Part shown: piece after piece, positions 16,815 to 26,850 of the stretch
Position numbering within the stretch: the stretch's first letter is position 1
Layout of the letters: each line of letters opens with the position of its first letter
From: Collinsella vaginalis
Lineage (GTDB): Bacteria > Actinomycetota > Coriobacteriia > Coriobacteriales > Coriobacteriaceae
Direction of reading: 5' to 3'
Assembly (NCBI RefSeq): GCF_900176655.1
Contig: NZ_LT838844.1
Coordinates: forward strand, 22,828-68,487
DNA length: 45,660 bases
The notes under the pieces: generated by a model
Told to the model about the DNA's origin: nothing
Databases searched by the model: none
What the model saw: only the letters and a program-made list of their open reading frames with translations
Translations under genes and position numbers: made by a program

Positions 16815-18584
16815 ATGTTCAAGCGTTTCCTGTCGTATTACAAGCCTCAGCTGCACCTCTTCATCGCCGACACCGTGTGCGCCCTCGTGCTCGCCGGCAT
16901 AGACCTCTCCTTCCCGATCATCCTCCGCTCCCTCACAAGCGGTCTCTTCGCGGGTCCCGCCGCGGGGATCCTCGATGCCCTGCCGTTGATCGCCGGCGGC
17001 CTGATCCTGCTCTACCTCGTGCGCACGGGCTGTCGCTACTTCGTCTCCGCCCAGGGGCACATCATGGGCGCCCGCATGGAGTCGCGGATGCGCGAGGATC
17101 TGTTCGACCAGTACGAGCGCATGAGCTTCGCCTACTTCGACCGTCATAGCTCGGGCGATATGATGAGCCGCGTCGTGAACGACCTCTTCGACATCTGCGA
17201 GGGAGCCCACCATCTGCCCGAGTGGATCATCATCTGCACGATCGAGATCGTGGGGGCCTTTGTGATCCTGTTCACGATCTCCCCGGTCCTCGCCGCCGTC
17301 ATGGCGCTCATCACGGCCGTCTTCGTCGTCGTCATGGTCCGTCAGAATTTCGCGATGCGTGCCGTCTACTCCGATAACCGCGTGAAGATCTCGGGCGTGA
17401 ACGCCCAGCTCCAGGATTCGCTTGCCGGAATGCGCGTCGTGAAGTCGTTTGCGAACGAGGAGACGGAGCGCGCCAAGTTCCGCCATTCGAACGAACGATA
17501 CCTCTTCTCGAAAGAGGCGATGTATCAGGTCATGGGTCGCTATCAGGCCACGAGCGCGCTTATGACGGGGTCACTCTACGCGTCGATCATCATCCTCGGC
17601 GGATACCTCATCGCAACGTCCCAGATGACCGCTGTGGACCTTGCGACCTTCGCTCTCTATATCAGTCTCTTCGCCACGCCGATCGAGACGCTGGTGAACT
17701 CGACCGAGACCTTCCAAAAGGCCATCGCGGGCTTCCGCCGCATGGACGAGGTGCTCGCCACGATGCCCGATATCGTGGACGCGCCGGACGCCCGGCCGCT
17801 TGAGGTGAGCGCGGGCGCGATCGAGTACCGTGACGTGTGCTTCTCCTACGAGGATGCCGAGCCCACCGATACCGGGCGCGAGCGCCCCACCATCGACCAC
17901 CTGAACCTCTCGATCCCCGCGGGGCGGACCCTCGCCCTCGTGGGCCCCTCGGGCGGGGGGAAGTCGACCACCTGCGCCTTGCTGCCGCGTTTCTACGACG
18001 TCCTCGCCGGATCTATCACGATCGACGGTCAGGACGTGCGCGCGGTCACGCAGGAGAGCCTGCGCCATGCGATCGGCCTGGTCCAGCAGGACGTGTACCT
18101 GTTCGACGGCACGATCGGCGAGAATATCGCCTACGGACGGCCCGGTGCGACCCAGGACGAGATCGAGGACGCCGCGCGCCGCGCGCACATCCACGAGTTC
18201 ATCGCGAGCCTGCCCGAGGGTTACGACACCGTGGTGGGGGAGCGCGGCAGCCGGCTCTCCGGCGGTCAGAAGCAGCGCGTCGCCATCGCCCGCGTGTTCC
18301 TCAAGAACCCGGCGATCCTGATTCTCGACGAGGCCACAAGCGCCCTCGACAACGAGAGCGAGGGGGCTGTGCAGCGGGCCCTCGCCGAGCTCGCCCGCGA
18401 CCGCACCACGATCGTGATCGCCCACCGGCTCTCGACGATCAAGAGCGCCCACGCCATCGCCACCGTCGAGCATGGTCGCGTGGTGGATCTGGGCACCCAT
18501 GAGGAGCTCCTCGCGCACGGGGGCACGTATGCCCGGTACTATCGTATGCAGTTCGAGGGCGTGCACGCCCCGGAAGCCGAGTAA
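16815..18584 (+). CDS. ABC exporter, fused membrane and ATPase domains
   Basis: A half-transporter of 589 residues of the MsbA/LmrA/MdlB type that would act as a dimer. Six membrane helices lie in residues 1-310 (type 1 exporter domain, including YFDRHSSGDMMSRVVND). The ATPase domain follows with Walker A GPSGGGKS at 377-384, Q-loop VQQDVYLF, signature LSGGQKQR near 481, Walker B ILILDEATSALD and the H-loop AHRLSTI. All catalytic residues are present. The substrate cannot be read from sequence. An upstream GTG at 16794 lacks a ribosome binding site; AAGGAG lies close to the ATG at 16815. No partner half-transporter is adjacent, suggesting a homodimer. Confidence 0.92.
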   Translation: MFKRFLSYYKPQLHLFIADTVCALVLAGIDLSFPIILRSLTSGLFAGPAAGILDALPLIAGGLILLYLVRTGCRYFVSAQGHIMGARMESRMREDLFDQYERMSFAYFDRHSSGDMMSRVVNDLFDICEGAHHLPEWIIICTIEIVGAFVILFTISPVLAAVMALITAVFVVVMVRQNFAMRAVYSDNRVKISGVNAQLQDSLAGMRVVKSFANEETERAKFRHSNERYLFSKEAMYQVMGRYQATSALMTGSLYASIIILGGYLIATSQMTAVDLATFALYISLFATPIETLVNSTETFQKAIAGFRRMDEVLATMPDIVDAPDARPLEVSAGAIEYRDVCFSYEDAEPTDTGRERPTIDHLNLSIPAGRTLALVGPSGGGKSTTCALLPRFYDVLAGSITIDGQDVRAVTQESLRHAIGLVQQDVYLFDGTIGENIAYGRPGATQDEIEDAARRAHIHEFIASLPEGYDTVVGERGSRLSGGQKQRVAIARVFLKNPAILILDEATSALDNESEGAVQRALAELARDRTTIVIAHRLSTIKSAHAIATVEHGRVVDLGTHEELLAHGGTYARYYRMQFEGVHAPEAE

Positions 18585-18599
18585 CGTCGAAGGAACGCG

Positions 18600-19535
18600 A
18601 TGGCACAGAAGCCCCACCTGACAGATGATGAGATCTCCAGCCTGTTCTCCGCGCTCGATGACTCCGGTGTGGTCAGCTCGTCGAGCCGGGGCGCTGAGGA
18701 CCGCGCACGGGCGCGCCGGCTGTTCGACCCGCTCTCCTCGAACAACCCGTCGGGGTCTCATGCCGCCGAGGCCATCACGCGCACCGCGGGGGCCGTCATC
18801 ATCGGCGTCCTGCTGTTCATATTGATCCTGCAGGTCGTGTACGGTGTGAACCGGCGTCTCAACACCGCGAACCTCTCCGAAACCGCCGACAAGGAGACCG
18901 TCTCGCATGCGCTCTCAAGCGGTGTGGAGTGGGGTAACGGGTTCACGCAGTTCCCTGAGACCTTCCAGGTTGAGGAGGCGGACGAGAAGACGGGTGTGGT
19001 CGAGGTCTCGGTGACGGACACGACCTCGAAAAACGAGCTCGAAGTGCTCTCGAACTCCCAGATCCAAGCCGCCGCCCTCGCGACGAACGCCCTGTTGAAC
19101 GACAAGATCAATCGCGTGGTCTACAACGTCTACGTGCTCACGGACCGCAGCGGCACCTATCAGACCGACGGCCTCTTCGGCCTGATCAAGGCCTCGGGCA
19201 CCCGTCGGGCGGTGCTGACCTTCGTGTGGACCAAGGAGCAGTCTGAGCACACGAGCTATATCGATTGGCAGCTCAAGATCATCGGCATGGACGACAAGAC
19301 CGCGGAGAAGATCCAGGAGCAGGTGAACTCCGTGAGCTCGCTGATCGACAACTCGACGATCAAGCAGAGCGAGATCGAGGACGAGCGCGAGGAGCGGCAG
19401 CGCGAGCTCATGCTGCACGGGTCGGAGATATTCCGCGGGTCGGGCGGGACGGCGCCCACCAGCGACACCGCCGCCTCGACGACGGACGCGAGCAGCGCGA
19501 CTGGGACGGATGCTGCGGCCTCCACTGCTTCATGA
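18600..19535 (+). CDS. Membrane-anchored hypothetical protein
   Basis: A 311-residue protein not assigned to a known family. An N-terminal cytoplasmic part of about 60 residues (LTDDEISSLFSALDDSG) is followed by one strong membrane helix at about 63-83 and an extracellular part of about 225 residues. That part is mixed alpha/beta up to about residue 225, then a Glu/Arg-rich coiled-coil-like stretch (KQSEIEDEREERQREL). The end is a Ser/Thr/Ala/Asp-rich low-complexity tail. It begins 15 bp after the ABC exporter with GAAGGAA upstream of the ATG, so the pair is probably cotranscribed. A role linked to that exporter is possible but unproven. Confidence 0.8.
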   Translation: MAQKPHLTDDEISSLFSALDDSGVVSSSSRGAEDRARARRLFDPLSSNNPSGSHAAEAITRTAGAVIIGVLLFILILQVVYGVNRRLNTANLSETADKETVSHALSSGVEWGNGFTQFPETFQVEEADEKTGVVEVSVTDTTSKNELEVLSNSQIQAAALATNALLNDKINRVVYNVYVLTDRSGTYQTDGLFGLIKASGTRRAVLTFVWTKEQSEHTSYIDWQLKIIGMDDKTAEKIQEQVNSVSSLIDNSTIKQSEIEDEREERQRELMLHGSEIFRGSGGTAPTSDTAASTTDASSATGTDAAASTAS

Positions 19536-19670
19536 GTGGGATTATCCAAGTAACCCGGTGAGGTAACAGGCGGGAAACCTTGTGGCCCGCGACGGGGTAC
19601 CGGCGGAGGTCGTGCTATCCTGTGCGCTTGTACGCTGGTCCATAAGTCCGCGGATGAAAGAAGGATTCCC

Positions 19671-20567
19671 ATGTCCAACCAAATCACCAGCCAGGATTCT
19701 GCCGTTTTGTACGAACGCCAGGGAGGCTACATCCCCCGTGTCGCTGCCGTGCACGATATGTGCGGCTACGGGAAGTGCTCACTCGGAGTGGCGATTCCGG
19801 TGCTCAGCGCTGCCGGGATCGATGTCTGCCCCGTGCCCACGGCGCTCTTCAGCGCGCACACCAAGTTCCCGGTGTTCTATATGCACGACACGACTGAGAT
19901 CCTGAACGACTACCTCGACGCTTGGCAGCAGGAGGGCATCGACCTCGACGGCGTGTACTCGGGATTCCTCGGGTCGGCTGAGCAGGTCGCGGTCATCAAG
20001 CGCCTGTACCGTGAATATCCACATGCCTTGCATATCGTCGACCCCGTCATGGGCGACGGCGGGCAGAAGTACCCCACCTACACCGATGAGATGTGCGAGG
20101 CCACACGTGGTCTGGTGGATGGCGCGGATGTGCTGACCCCGAACCTCACCGAGGCCTCGATCCTCACGGGCATCGCCTACGAGGGCCAGGACGTGAGCGT
20201 CGAGTTCGTGCAGAAGAATGTTGACGCCCTGCTCGAGCTCGGTGCGAAGGCCGTGGTCATCAAGGGTGTGGTGCACGAGGGCGAGGCGGTGATCCGCAAC
20301 TATCTGGCTCTCGCCGACGTGGACGGCGGCAAGGTTGATGAGGTTCAAAGCGAGCTGCTGCCCTACATGCTGCACGGCACCGGCGACCTGTTCGCGAGCG
20401 GGCTCACGGCGGCGGTGTACAGCGACCGCACCCTGCATGAGAGCGTCGCGTTCGCCGGCGACCTGGTACGCGATGCGATGCGCATCACCCGTGAGCAGCC
20501 CGATTACGAGACGCGCGGTGTGAGCTTCGAGCCGGTCCTCGGCAAGGTGACCTCGCTGCTGGCGTAA
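19671..20567 (+). CDS. Pyridoxal/pyridoxamine kinase-like protein
   Basis: A 298-residue ribokinase-fold protein closest to PdxY/PdxK-like kinases, which phosphorylate pyridoxal or pyridoxamine in vitamin B6 salvage. Visible features are the N-terminal VAAVHDMCGYGKCSL, which carries the GxGKCSL pattern of pyridoxamine kinases, FSAHTKFP, IVDPVMGDGG, the LTPNLTEASILTG motif, and the catalytic GTGDLFASGL near 236-245. Length and motifs are complete. AAAGAAGG precedes the ATG. It follows the membrane-anchored protein by 135 bp, which may include its own promoter. The pyridoxal or pyridoxamine preference cannot be decided. Confidence 0.9.
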   Translation: MSNQITSQDSAVLYERQGGYIPRVAAVHDMCGYGKCSLGVAIPVLSAAGIDVCPVPTALFSAHTKFPVFYMHDTTEILNDYLDAWQQEGIDLDGVYSGFLGSAEQVAVIKRLYREYPHALHIVDPVMGDGGQKYPTYTDEMCEATRGLVDGADVLTPNLTEASILTGIAYEGQDVSVEFVQKNVDALLELGAKAVVIKGVVHEGEAVIRNYLALADVDGGKVDEVQSELLPYMLHGTGDLFASGLTAAVYSDRTLHESVAFAGDLVRDAMRITREQPDYETRGVSFEPVLGKVTSLLA

Positions 20568-20584
20568 GGGATCTGGTTGATACC

Positions 20585-20618
20585 TGGCTTCCGCCGGCAT
20601 TGTTCCCGGCGGAAGCCA
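20585..20618 (+). terminator. Hairpin after the pyridoxal-kinase-like gene
   Basis: TGGCTTCCGCCGG (20585-20597) and CCGGCGGAAGCCA (20606-20618) form a 13-bp perfect stem, 17 bp after the stop. There is no T tract, so it may act as a weak terminator or 3'-end stabiliser. Confidence 0.6.
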
Positions 20619-20677
20619 CGTTGTCGATGCGCGGGCGAAACGTGGGGAAGCTGGTTTTTGGTATGGCTGTTGTGGTA

Positions 20678-20902
20678 GATGGATCAACGCCGACCAGTGC
20701 ATCGGCTTCGTTTGGTGGGTTCACGCCAATTGAAGTGACGGGTGTGATAGAGACTAACCCGCCTGCCAACTGGCGCCCTGGTTACGGTAAATGACCTGGT
20801 CACGGTAAATGGCCGACGCCGTCTGGTGCAGAGGTCGCGATTGATGGGTCCATACCGGTTGGGGCCCGAGCGCGCTAGAGGTTCCATGCCGATTGAGGCG
20901 GC
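20678..20902. repeat. Degenerate repeats of about 23 bp in the spacer before carA
   Basis: Four related words lie at 20678, 20714, 20843 and 20878, all of the form GGxTC(C/A)A(T/C)(G/A)CC followed by an ATTGAGG-like block (for example GGTTCCATGCCGATTGAGG at 20880). A 12-base word of the third copy, GATGGGTCCATA, recurs at 21457. Between them an 18-bp tandem pair reads CTGGTTACGGTAAATG and CTGGTCACGGTAAATG (20778, 20796). No gene is seen. Confidence 0.5.
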
Positions 20903-20950
20903 AGCCATGATAGATGTCTTCGCACTGTCAAACTTTAAACTACATTCGTA

Positions 20951-20976
20951 ATTAAATTCAATATAATGAATTTAAT
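20951..20976. repeat. AT-only hairpin
   Basis: ATTAAATTCA and TGAATTTAAT form a perfect 10-bp stem with a 6-nt loop inside an unusually AT-rich tract (about 20930-21010). That composition stands out in this GC-rich window and may mark inserted DNA. Confidence 0.6.
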
Positions 20977-21027
20977 ACTTTATTTTGTAAGTATATTGGT
21001 TCATCCATTTTGGGGACTGGACTGCGA

Positions 21028-21220
21028 TAGTAGAAAATGTCAGATCTGAGTCGCTTGGTCCCATCCCAAGCGTTCAAGTACGCCGATACCCCAAATTAAA
21101 CCGTACATATCAAAATTTATGTTCATCGGAACAAGCGCAGTGACAGGCGGAGACGGCCGTGTCAGTCCCCGATGGCCTGTTTTGCGTCGTGTATGGACTC
21201 AGATCTGACATTTTCTACTA
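21028..21220. repeat. 193-bp element with perfect 25-bp terminal inverted repeats (type A)
   Basis: The left arm 21028-21052 begins TAGTAGAAAATGTCAGATCT and the right arm 21196-21220 is its exact inverse. Each arm contains the 8-bp palindrome CAGATCTG. The core of 143 bp has no ORF of note and includes AT-rich and GC-rich halves. The same termini bound a different core at 30828-31011. No target-site duplication is visible. The segment lies 415 bp before carA. Confidence 0.85.
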
Positions 21221-21634
21221 GGCACTAGCCGACAGCGCTTAGATCTCTCAAGATTGCATATATTTAATTATTCAATTTGGACGAGACCACCACACTCCTG
21301 CCAGTGTTGACAGCAGGACGGTCAGCGTGAGGGTTGGCTTGACTGCTACATGGCTCCACGGTGTCGAATGATAGAAAGCAACCCTTGATGCGCCGTGTTG
21401 CCTCAGCGTCATAATGGGATGCCGTGCGGACACCTCATGCAGGCGCCGTTGCAAGAGATGGGTCCATAACCAGCTGCATTCATATAATGAGCACCAAAAT
21501 TGAATAAATATAGATCAAAGTAAGCAAATAAGGAATATTGATCTCTTTGATCAGATTCTGTGTTGAGGAACACTAGAATGCCATGCAGCCAGTCGGCCTT
21601 TAAGCCGGTACCGAGAGACCGACAAGGAGAAAAG
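21221..21634 (+). other. carA upstream region and leader
   Basis: No gene is seen. TATTCAATT near 21270 recurs inverted near 21500 (AATTGAATA), enclosing about 230 bp. Just before carA, GTCGG (about 21592) could pair with CCGAC (about 21620) around a loop holding ACCGAGAGACC, with the ribosome binding site AAGGAG directly after. This loosely recalls PyrR-binding loops of pyrimidine operons but is not an exact match. No good promoter pair is evident. Confidence 0.4.
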
Positions 21635-23107
21635 ATGGCACTGTATGATGACCTGCTCGCGAGAACGAGCAAGGGCGCTTCCGCACCCGCCGTCCTCATG
21701 TTGGAGGACGGGACCGTGTTCCACGGCCGATCCTGCGGAGCCCAGGGCACAGCGATCGGCGAGGTCTGCTTCAACACCTCGCTCGAGGGCTATTTCGAGG
21801 TCCTCACCGACCCGAGCTACGCGGGCCAGATCGTTACCATGACGTATCCGCAGATCGGCAACTACGGCATTGACCCTGCGGACACCCAGCAAAGCATTGC
21901 CCCCACCTCGCCCGCCCGCCCGCACCTTCGTGCCCTCGTGGTGCGCGACGCTTGCGCAGTGCCGTCGAACTGGCGGTCGAGCATGAGCCTCCCTGACTAC
22001 CTGAGGAACAGCGGTATCGTCGCCATTGAGGGCATCGACACCCGCGCCTTGGTGCGTCACATCCGCGACCACGGGGCCTGCAAGGGGATCGTCTCAACGG
22101 AGACCTCAGATGGCGCGGCGCTCGCCCAGCGCCTCGCCGATGCGCCGAATCTGGTGGGGGAGAACCTCGTCGCCGGCGTCTCCTGTGACGCTCCGTACAC
22201 CGCTTCGGCTGATGATCTGCTGGCACCCCACGCTTTCGCCTCGAAATCTCCTGCTCCCCGCACCTACCACGTGGTCGTCTACGACTGCGGCGTCAAGCGC
22301 GGCATCTTGGAGGGTCTCGCCCGCGTCGGCTGCGAGCTGACCGTGGTCCCGTGGAACACTCCCGCCGAGGACGTCCTCGCATTGAGGCCCGATGGCGTCT
22401 TCCTCTCCAATGGCCCGGGAGACCCGGAGGCGGTCACGGACACCTTCAACCAGGTGAAAGACCTGATCGGCAAGGTTCCCGTCTTCGGCATCTGCCTCGG
22501 GCACCAGATGATCTCGCTCGCCGCGGGCGCGCGCATGGAGAAGCTCGCGTACGGGCACCGCGGTGGCAACCAACCCGTCATGAACCTGCTGGCCGGCCGT
22601 GTTGAGATCACGTCTCAGAACCACGGCTTCGGCCTCGTCTGGGAGAGCATGGGCCCGCTCGTGCCCGAGCTCTCGGGAGGTGTGGCCGAGCACCCTGCCG
22701 ACGGTGACCTGAGGTACTGGTCGCGTCGCCGCATCGCGCCCGTGGTCATGAGCGCCCGGTTCGGGCGTGTTCGTCTCACGCATGTCAACCTGAACGACGG
22801 AACCGCTGAGGGTATCCAGCTCCTCGATGCCCCGGCATTCTCCGTGCAGTACCACCCTGAGGCCTCACCCGGCCCTACGGACGCCCATTACTTGTTCACC
22901 GCCTTCACGCGGCTCATGGAGGGCGATCCCGACTACCTCATGATCGATATCGCCGCCGACCGTCTCGCTGGCTGGCGGTTCGCAGGCAAGGGGGCAGCTC
23001 CTTCGTATCTGGCCGGTACGCCGTCCCGGCACGCGATCCAGAATCCCACGTCCCCGGCCTGCACAACCCCCGTCGACACCGCTGCTGAGGAGGTCAGCCA
23101 TGCCTAA
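21635..23107 (+). CDS. carA: Carbamoyl-phosphate synthase small subunit
   Basis: CarA hydrolyses glutamine and channels ammonia to CarB for carbamoyl phosphate, a precursor of pyrimidines and arginine. The 490-residue protein has the N-terminal CPSase domain ([37 protein letters not shown]) and a class I glutamine amidotransferase domain. The nucleophile is near residue 287 in GICLGHQ and the His/Glu pair near 406 in QYHPEA. It is about 100 residues longer than E. coli CarA; the excess lies partly in a 60-residue tail after the amidotransferase domain. AAGGAG precedes the ATG at 21635; an earlier in-frame ATG at 21560 lacks one. Its last 8 bp overlap carB. Confidence 0.97.
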   Translation: MALYDDLLARTSKGASAPAVLMLEDGTVFHGRSCGAQGTAIGEVCFNTSLEGYFEVLTDPSYAGQIVTMTYPQIGNYGIDPADTQQSIAPTSPARPHLRALVVRDACAVPSNWRSSMSLPDYLRNSGIVAIEGIDTRALVRHIRDHGACKGIVSTETSDGAALAQRLADAPNLVGENLVAGVSCDAPYTASADDLLAPHAFASKSPAPRTYHVVVYDCGVKRGILEGLARVGCELTVVPWNTPAEDVLALRPDGVFLSNGPGDPEAVTDTFNQVKDLIGKVPVFGICLGHQMISLAAGARMEKLAYGHRGGNQPVMNLLAGRVEITSQNHGFGLVWESMGPLVPELSGGVAEHPADGDLRYWSRRRIAPVVMSARFGRVRLTHVNLNDGTAEGIQLLDAPAFSVQYHPEASPGPTDAHYLFTAFTRLMEGDPDYLMIDIAADRLAGWRFAGKGAAPSYLAGTPSRHAIQNPTSPACTTPVDTAAEEVSHA

Positions 23108-26100
23108 GCGCACCGATATTCACCGCATCCTCGTCATCGGGTCCGGACCGATCGTCATCGGCCAGGCCTGTGAGTTCGACTACTCGGGCGCGCAGGCCTG
23201 CAAGGTCCTGAAGGAGGAAGGCTTCGAGGTCGTCCTCGTCAACTCGAACCCGGCCACGATCATGACCGACCCCGGCCTCGCCGACCGCACCTACGTCGAG
23301 CCCATCACCGCCAACGGCATCGACCGCGTGATCGAGCGCGAGCGCCCCGACGCCCTCCTGCCCACCCTCGGCGGCCAGACGGCCCTGAACGCCGCCGTCG
23401 AGCTCGCCCGCTCCGGCGCCCTCGAGCGCCACGGCGTCGAGATGATCGGCTGCGACCTGGCGGCGATCGAGCGCGGCGAGGACCGCAAGCTCTTCAACGA
23501 GGCCATGGCGGAACTCGGCCTCGAGGTTGCACGATCCGGCTACGCCTATTCCGTGGACGATGCCCGCGCGGTCGCCGCGCGCCTCGGCTACCCCTGCGTC
23601 CTGCGGCCGAGCTTCACCCTCGGCGGCGCGGGCGGCGGCATCGCGCACGATGAGGACGAGCTCGTGTCCATCGTCTCCCAGGGCCTGGAGCTCTCCCCGG
23701 CCCACGAGGTGCTCGTGGAGGAGTCCATCATCGGGTGGAAGGAATACGAGATGGAGGTCATGCGCGATGCGGCCGGCAACGGCATCATCGTCTGCTCCAT
23801 CGAGAACCTCGATCCCATGGGCGTCCACACCGGCGACTCAATCACCGTCGCGCCCGCGCAGACCCTCTCCGACCTCGAGTACCAGCGCATGCGCGCCGCC
23901 TCACTCGCGATCCTCGAGAAGGTGGGTGTCGAGACCGGCGGGTCGAACGTGCAGTTCGCCGTCAACCCCGAGACGGGCCGCCTCATCGTGATCGAGATGA
24001 ACCCGCGCGTGTCGCGCAGCTCGGCCCTGGCCTCGAAGGCGACGGGTTTCCCGATCGCCAAGGCCGCGGCGCGTCTGGCCGTCGGCTACACGCTGGACGA
24101 GATCGTGAACGACATCACCCAGGCCACGCCGGCCTGCTTCGAGCCGTCCATCGACTACTGCGTGGTCAAGGTGCCCCGGTTCGCCTTCGAGAAGTTCAAG
24201 GGCGCCGATGACACGCTCACCACGCGCATGAAGGCGGTGGGCGAGATCATGGCCATCGGGCGGACCTTCGAGGAGGCCTTCGGCAAGGCGATGCGCTCGC
24301 TCGAGGACGGGCACGTGGGCCTCACGGAGACCGGGATCGGATCACTCGAGAGCATGGACGACGCGACGCTCGAGTGCGCGGTCGCCCGCGCCGCCGACCA
24401 GCGCATCCTCCATGTCGCCGAGGCCCTGCGCCGAGGGTGGACCCTGGACCGCGTCCATGAGATCACCGGCATCGATCCCTGGTACCTCGCGCGCATCGCC
24501 GACATGATGGCCGTCCGCGGGGGGATCCGTGGTCTGCGCGTGGAGGACATCGACGCCGACGCCATGCTCCTCATCAAGCAGATGGGGGTGAGCGACGCGG
24601 AGATCGCCCAGCTCACGGCTGCGGATGAGCGGTTCGTGCGCGCGTACCGGCACGGTCTCGGCGTGCGGCCGGTCATGAAGTCGGTGGACACCTGCGCTGC
24701 CGAGTTCGAGAGCCTGACGCAGTACCACTACAAGACCTACGAGCGCGCGGTGGGGAATCAAAACGAACCGCAGCGCCCGTCCCGCGCCCTCAGCGAGGTG
24801 GCTCCCCGGACGCGTCCGAAGGTCATGATCCTGGGAGCGGGACCCAATCGCATCGGGCAGGGGATCGAGTTCGATTACTGCTGCGTGCATGCGAGCTACG
24901 CCCTCGCGGCCCGGGGTTTCGAGACGATCATGGTCAACTGCAACCCCGAGACCGTCTCGACGGATTACGACACGAGCGACCGCCTGTACTTCGAACCCCT
25001 CACCTACGAGGACGTCATGGACGTCATCGATGTGGAACGTCCCGACGGTGTGATCGTGACCCTGGGCGGCCAGACGCCGCTCAAGCTCGCCCGCGCGCTC
25101 GAGGAGGCCGGCGTGCCCATCATGGAGACGGCGCCCGAGGCCATCGACCTCGCTGAGGACCGCGAGCGCTTCTCCGCCCTCCTCGATGACCTCGGCATCA
25201 TGTACCCGCCGGCGGGCATGGCGACCTCGTTTGAGGAGGCTCGCCGCGTGGCCGCCCGCATCGGCTACCCGCTGCTCGTGCGCCCGTCCTATGTGCTCGG
25301 CGGCCGCGGGATGATGATCGCCTATGATGCCGACCACCTGCGGGCGTATATGGACGAGGCTGTGCGGGTCTCACCCGATCACCCGGTCTACCTCGACCGG
25401 TTCCTCGAGGGGGCGATCGAGAGCGACGTGGACGCCCTCGCGGACGGCGAGGACGTCTACATCGGCGGCCTCCTCGAGCACATCGAGGAGGCGGGCATCC
25501 ACTCGGGCGACTCCGCCACCTGCCTGCCGCCGTTCTCCTTCAGCGAGTCCCTGCAGGAGCGGCTTCGCGAGACGACGTGCCGGATTGCGCGCGCCCTCGG
25601 CGTGCGCGGCCTCGTGAACGTGCAGTATGCGATCAAGGGCGATACGATCTACGTGATCGAGGCGAACCCGCGCGCGAGCCGCACGGTGCCGTTCATCTCG
25701 AAGGCCACGGGCGTTCCGCTCGCGAAGGCGGCGGCGCGGATCATGGCGGGCGAGCGCCTGGCCGATCTCGGGCTCCCCGACGACCGGCGTGACCTCGATT
25801 GGTTCTGCATGAAGGAGGCGGTTATGCCCTGGGGCCGGTTCCCGGGGGCCGAGGTGATCCTCGGGCCGGAGATGAAGTCGACCGGCGAGGTCATGGGCAT
25901 CGCGCGGAGCTATCCGGAGGCCTACGCGAAGACGCAGCTGGCGATCAGCTACCGTCTGCCCGACCCATCCGCAGGCAAGGTGTTCATCTCCGTCTGCGAC
26001 CGCGACAAGCGGCATATCCTCGCCGTGGCGCGCATCCTCAAGCATCTCGGGTTTACGATCTGCTCGACGGCCGGCACGGCCCGGGTGCTCAGAGGGGGCA

Positions 26101-26426
26101 ACGTCCCCTGTGAGCTCGTGGGGAAGATCAGCGGTCCGCACGGCGGCAGCCTGCCGAACGTGGGCGACATGATCGCCGCGGGGGAGATCGCGCTGATCAT
26201 CAACACGCCGTATGGACCAGGCTCGCGCGGTGACGGGTACCTGCTCCGCACCGAGGCCATCCGGCGCGGCGTGACCTGCGTGACCGCGCTCTCGGCAGCG
26301 AACGCCCTGGTGTCGGCTGTGGAGGCGGTGCGCGAAGACGAAGACGGGCGTGCGGCGGCCGCGCCGGGTCCGGCGCGGGGGATGGAGATCGTCGCCCTGC
26401 AGGACCTTCCCCAGCTGCACCTGTAA
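23100..26426 (+). CDS. carB: Carbamoyl-phosphate synthase large subunit
   Basis: CarB makes carbamoyl phosphate from bicarbonate, ammonia and two ATP. The 1,108-residue protein has the expected two homologous halves: the first starts [20 protein letters not shown], the second near residue 571 with [18 protein letters not shown]. Both contain ATP-grasp domains, for example [12 protein letters not shown] and [13 protein letters not shown]. The MGS-like allosteric domain begins near 958 ([17 protein letters not shown]). About 30 residues longer than E. coli CarB, mostly at the C-terminus. The start ATG overlaps the end of carA by 8 bp with GAGGAG upstream, so the two are translationally coupled. 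No PyrR gene is in this window. Confidence 0.98.
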   Translation: MPKRTDIHRILVIGSGPIVIGQACEFDYSGAQACKVLKEEGFEVVLVNSNPATIMTDPGLADRTYVEPITANGIDRVIERERPDALLPTLGGQTALNAAVELARSGALERHGVEMIGCDLAAIERGEDRKLFNEAMAELGLEVARSGYAYSVDDARAVAARLGYPCVLRPSFTLGGAGGGIAHDEDELVSIVSQGLELSPAHEVLVEESIIGWKEYEMEVMRDAAGNGIIVCSIENLDPMGVHTGDSITVAPAQTLSDLEYQRMRAASLAILEKVGVETGGSNVQFAVNPETGRLIVIEMNPRVSRSSALASKATGFPIAKAAARLAVGYTLDEIVNDITQATPACFEPSIDYCVVKVPRFAFEKFKGADDTLTTRMKAVGEIMAIGRTFEEAFGKAMRSLEDGHVGLTETGIGSLESMDDATLECAVARAADQRILHVAEALRRGWTLDRVHEITGIDPWYLARIADMMAVRGGIRGLRVEDIDADAMLLIKQMGVSDAEIAQLTAADERFVRAYRHGLGVRPVMKSVDTCAAEFESLTQYHYKTYERAVGNQNEPQRPSRALSEVAPRTRPKVMILGAGPNRIGQGIEFDYCCVHASYALAARGFETIMVNCNPETVSTDYDTSDRLYFEPLTYEDVMDVIDVERPDGVIVTLGGQTPLKLARALEEAGVPIMETAPEAIDLAEDRERFSALLDDLGIMYPPAGMATSFEEARRVAARIGYPLLVRPSYVLGGRGMMIAYDADHLRAYMDEAVRVSPDHPVYLDRFLEGAIESDVDALADGEDVYIGGLLEHIEEAGIHSGDSATCLPPFSFSESLQERLRETTCRIARALGVRGLVNVQYAIKGDTIYVIEANPRASRTVPFISKATGVPLAKAAARIMAGERLADLGLPDDRRDLDWFCMKEAVMPWGRFPGAEVILGPEMKSTGEVMGIARSYPEAYAKTQLAISYRLPDPSAGKVFISVCDRDKRHILAVARILKHLGFTICSTAGTARVLRGGNVPCELVGKISGPHGGSLPNVGDMIAAGEIALIINTPYGPGSRGDGYLLRTEAIRRGVTCVTALSAANALVSAVEAVREDEDGRAAAAPGPARGMEIVALQDLPQLHL

Positions 26427-26802
26427 TCGGGTCATGCCCTGAGGTCACCTGCGTCGAGAGTTGTCTGCACCGGTGGCCGCCCGCGTTGGGAACTGCCTGC
26501 GCTGGCGGCCGTCCGCGATGGGAGGCGCCGCTCCGACGCCGATGCTGCTCGCGCCGATGCGTATACAGCTCCACCACCGGCGCCCGCCGCATACGAGCGG
26601 TCTATCTCGGAAGACGGAAGAGGCGCGGCTGTGGTGCGCATGCATGAGCAGACGTTGACGCTGGGCGCGGATCCCCCATCAAACGCGGGCACGGCGCAGC
26701 GCGCCGCCAACGCAGTGGCGGGCGGGACCCGAGACGCAATCCTTTTATGGAAGATGTCCTCTCGGCCCCGCGCCACGTTATGGGCGGCAGTGGGTACACG
26801 GC
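26427..26802 (+). other. Gene-free spacer carB-purE
   Basis: No credible gene is seen. Two adjacent related words of about 37 bp lie near 26470-26545: GGTGGCCGCCCGCGTTGGGAA and GGCGGCCGTCCGCGATGGGAG, apart by about 35 bp. This is the same kind of decayed short tandem repeat seen in other spacers of the window. No terminator hairpin with a T tract follows carB. Confidence 0.4.
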
Positions 26803-26808
26803 TATACT
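26803..26808 (+). promoter_or_regulatory. Possible -10 box of purE
   Basis: TATACT lies 42 bp before the purE start. The nearest -35-like word (TTATGG) is at an unfavourable 19-bp distance, so the call is weak. Confidence 0.35.
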
Positions 26809-26850
26809 GTGGCCAGCATCACCTACCGCATCTCAGCGTTTGGAGGAAAC

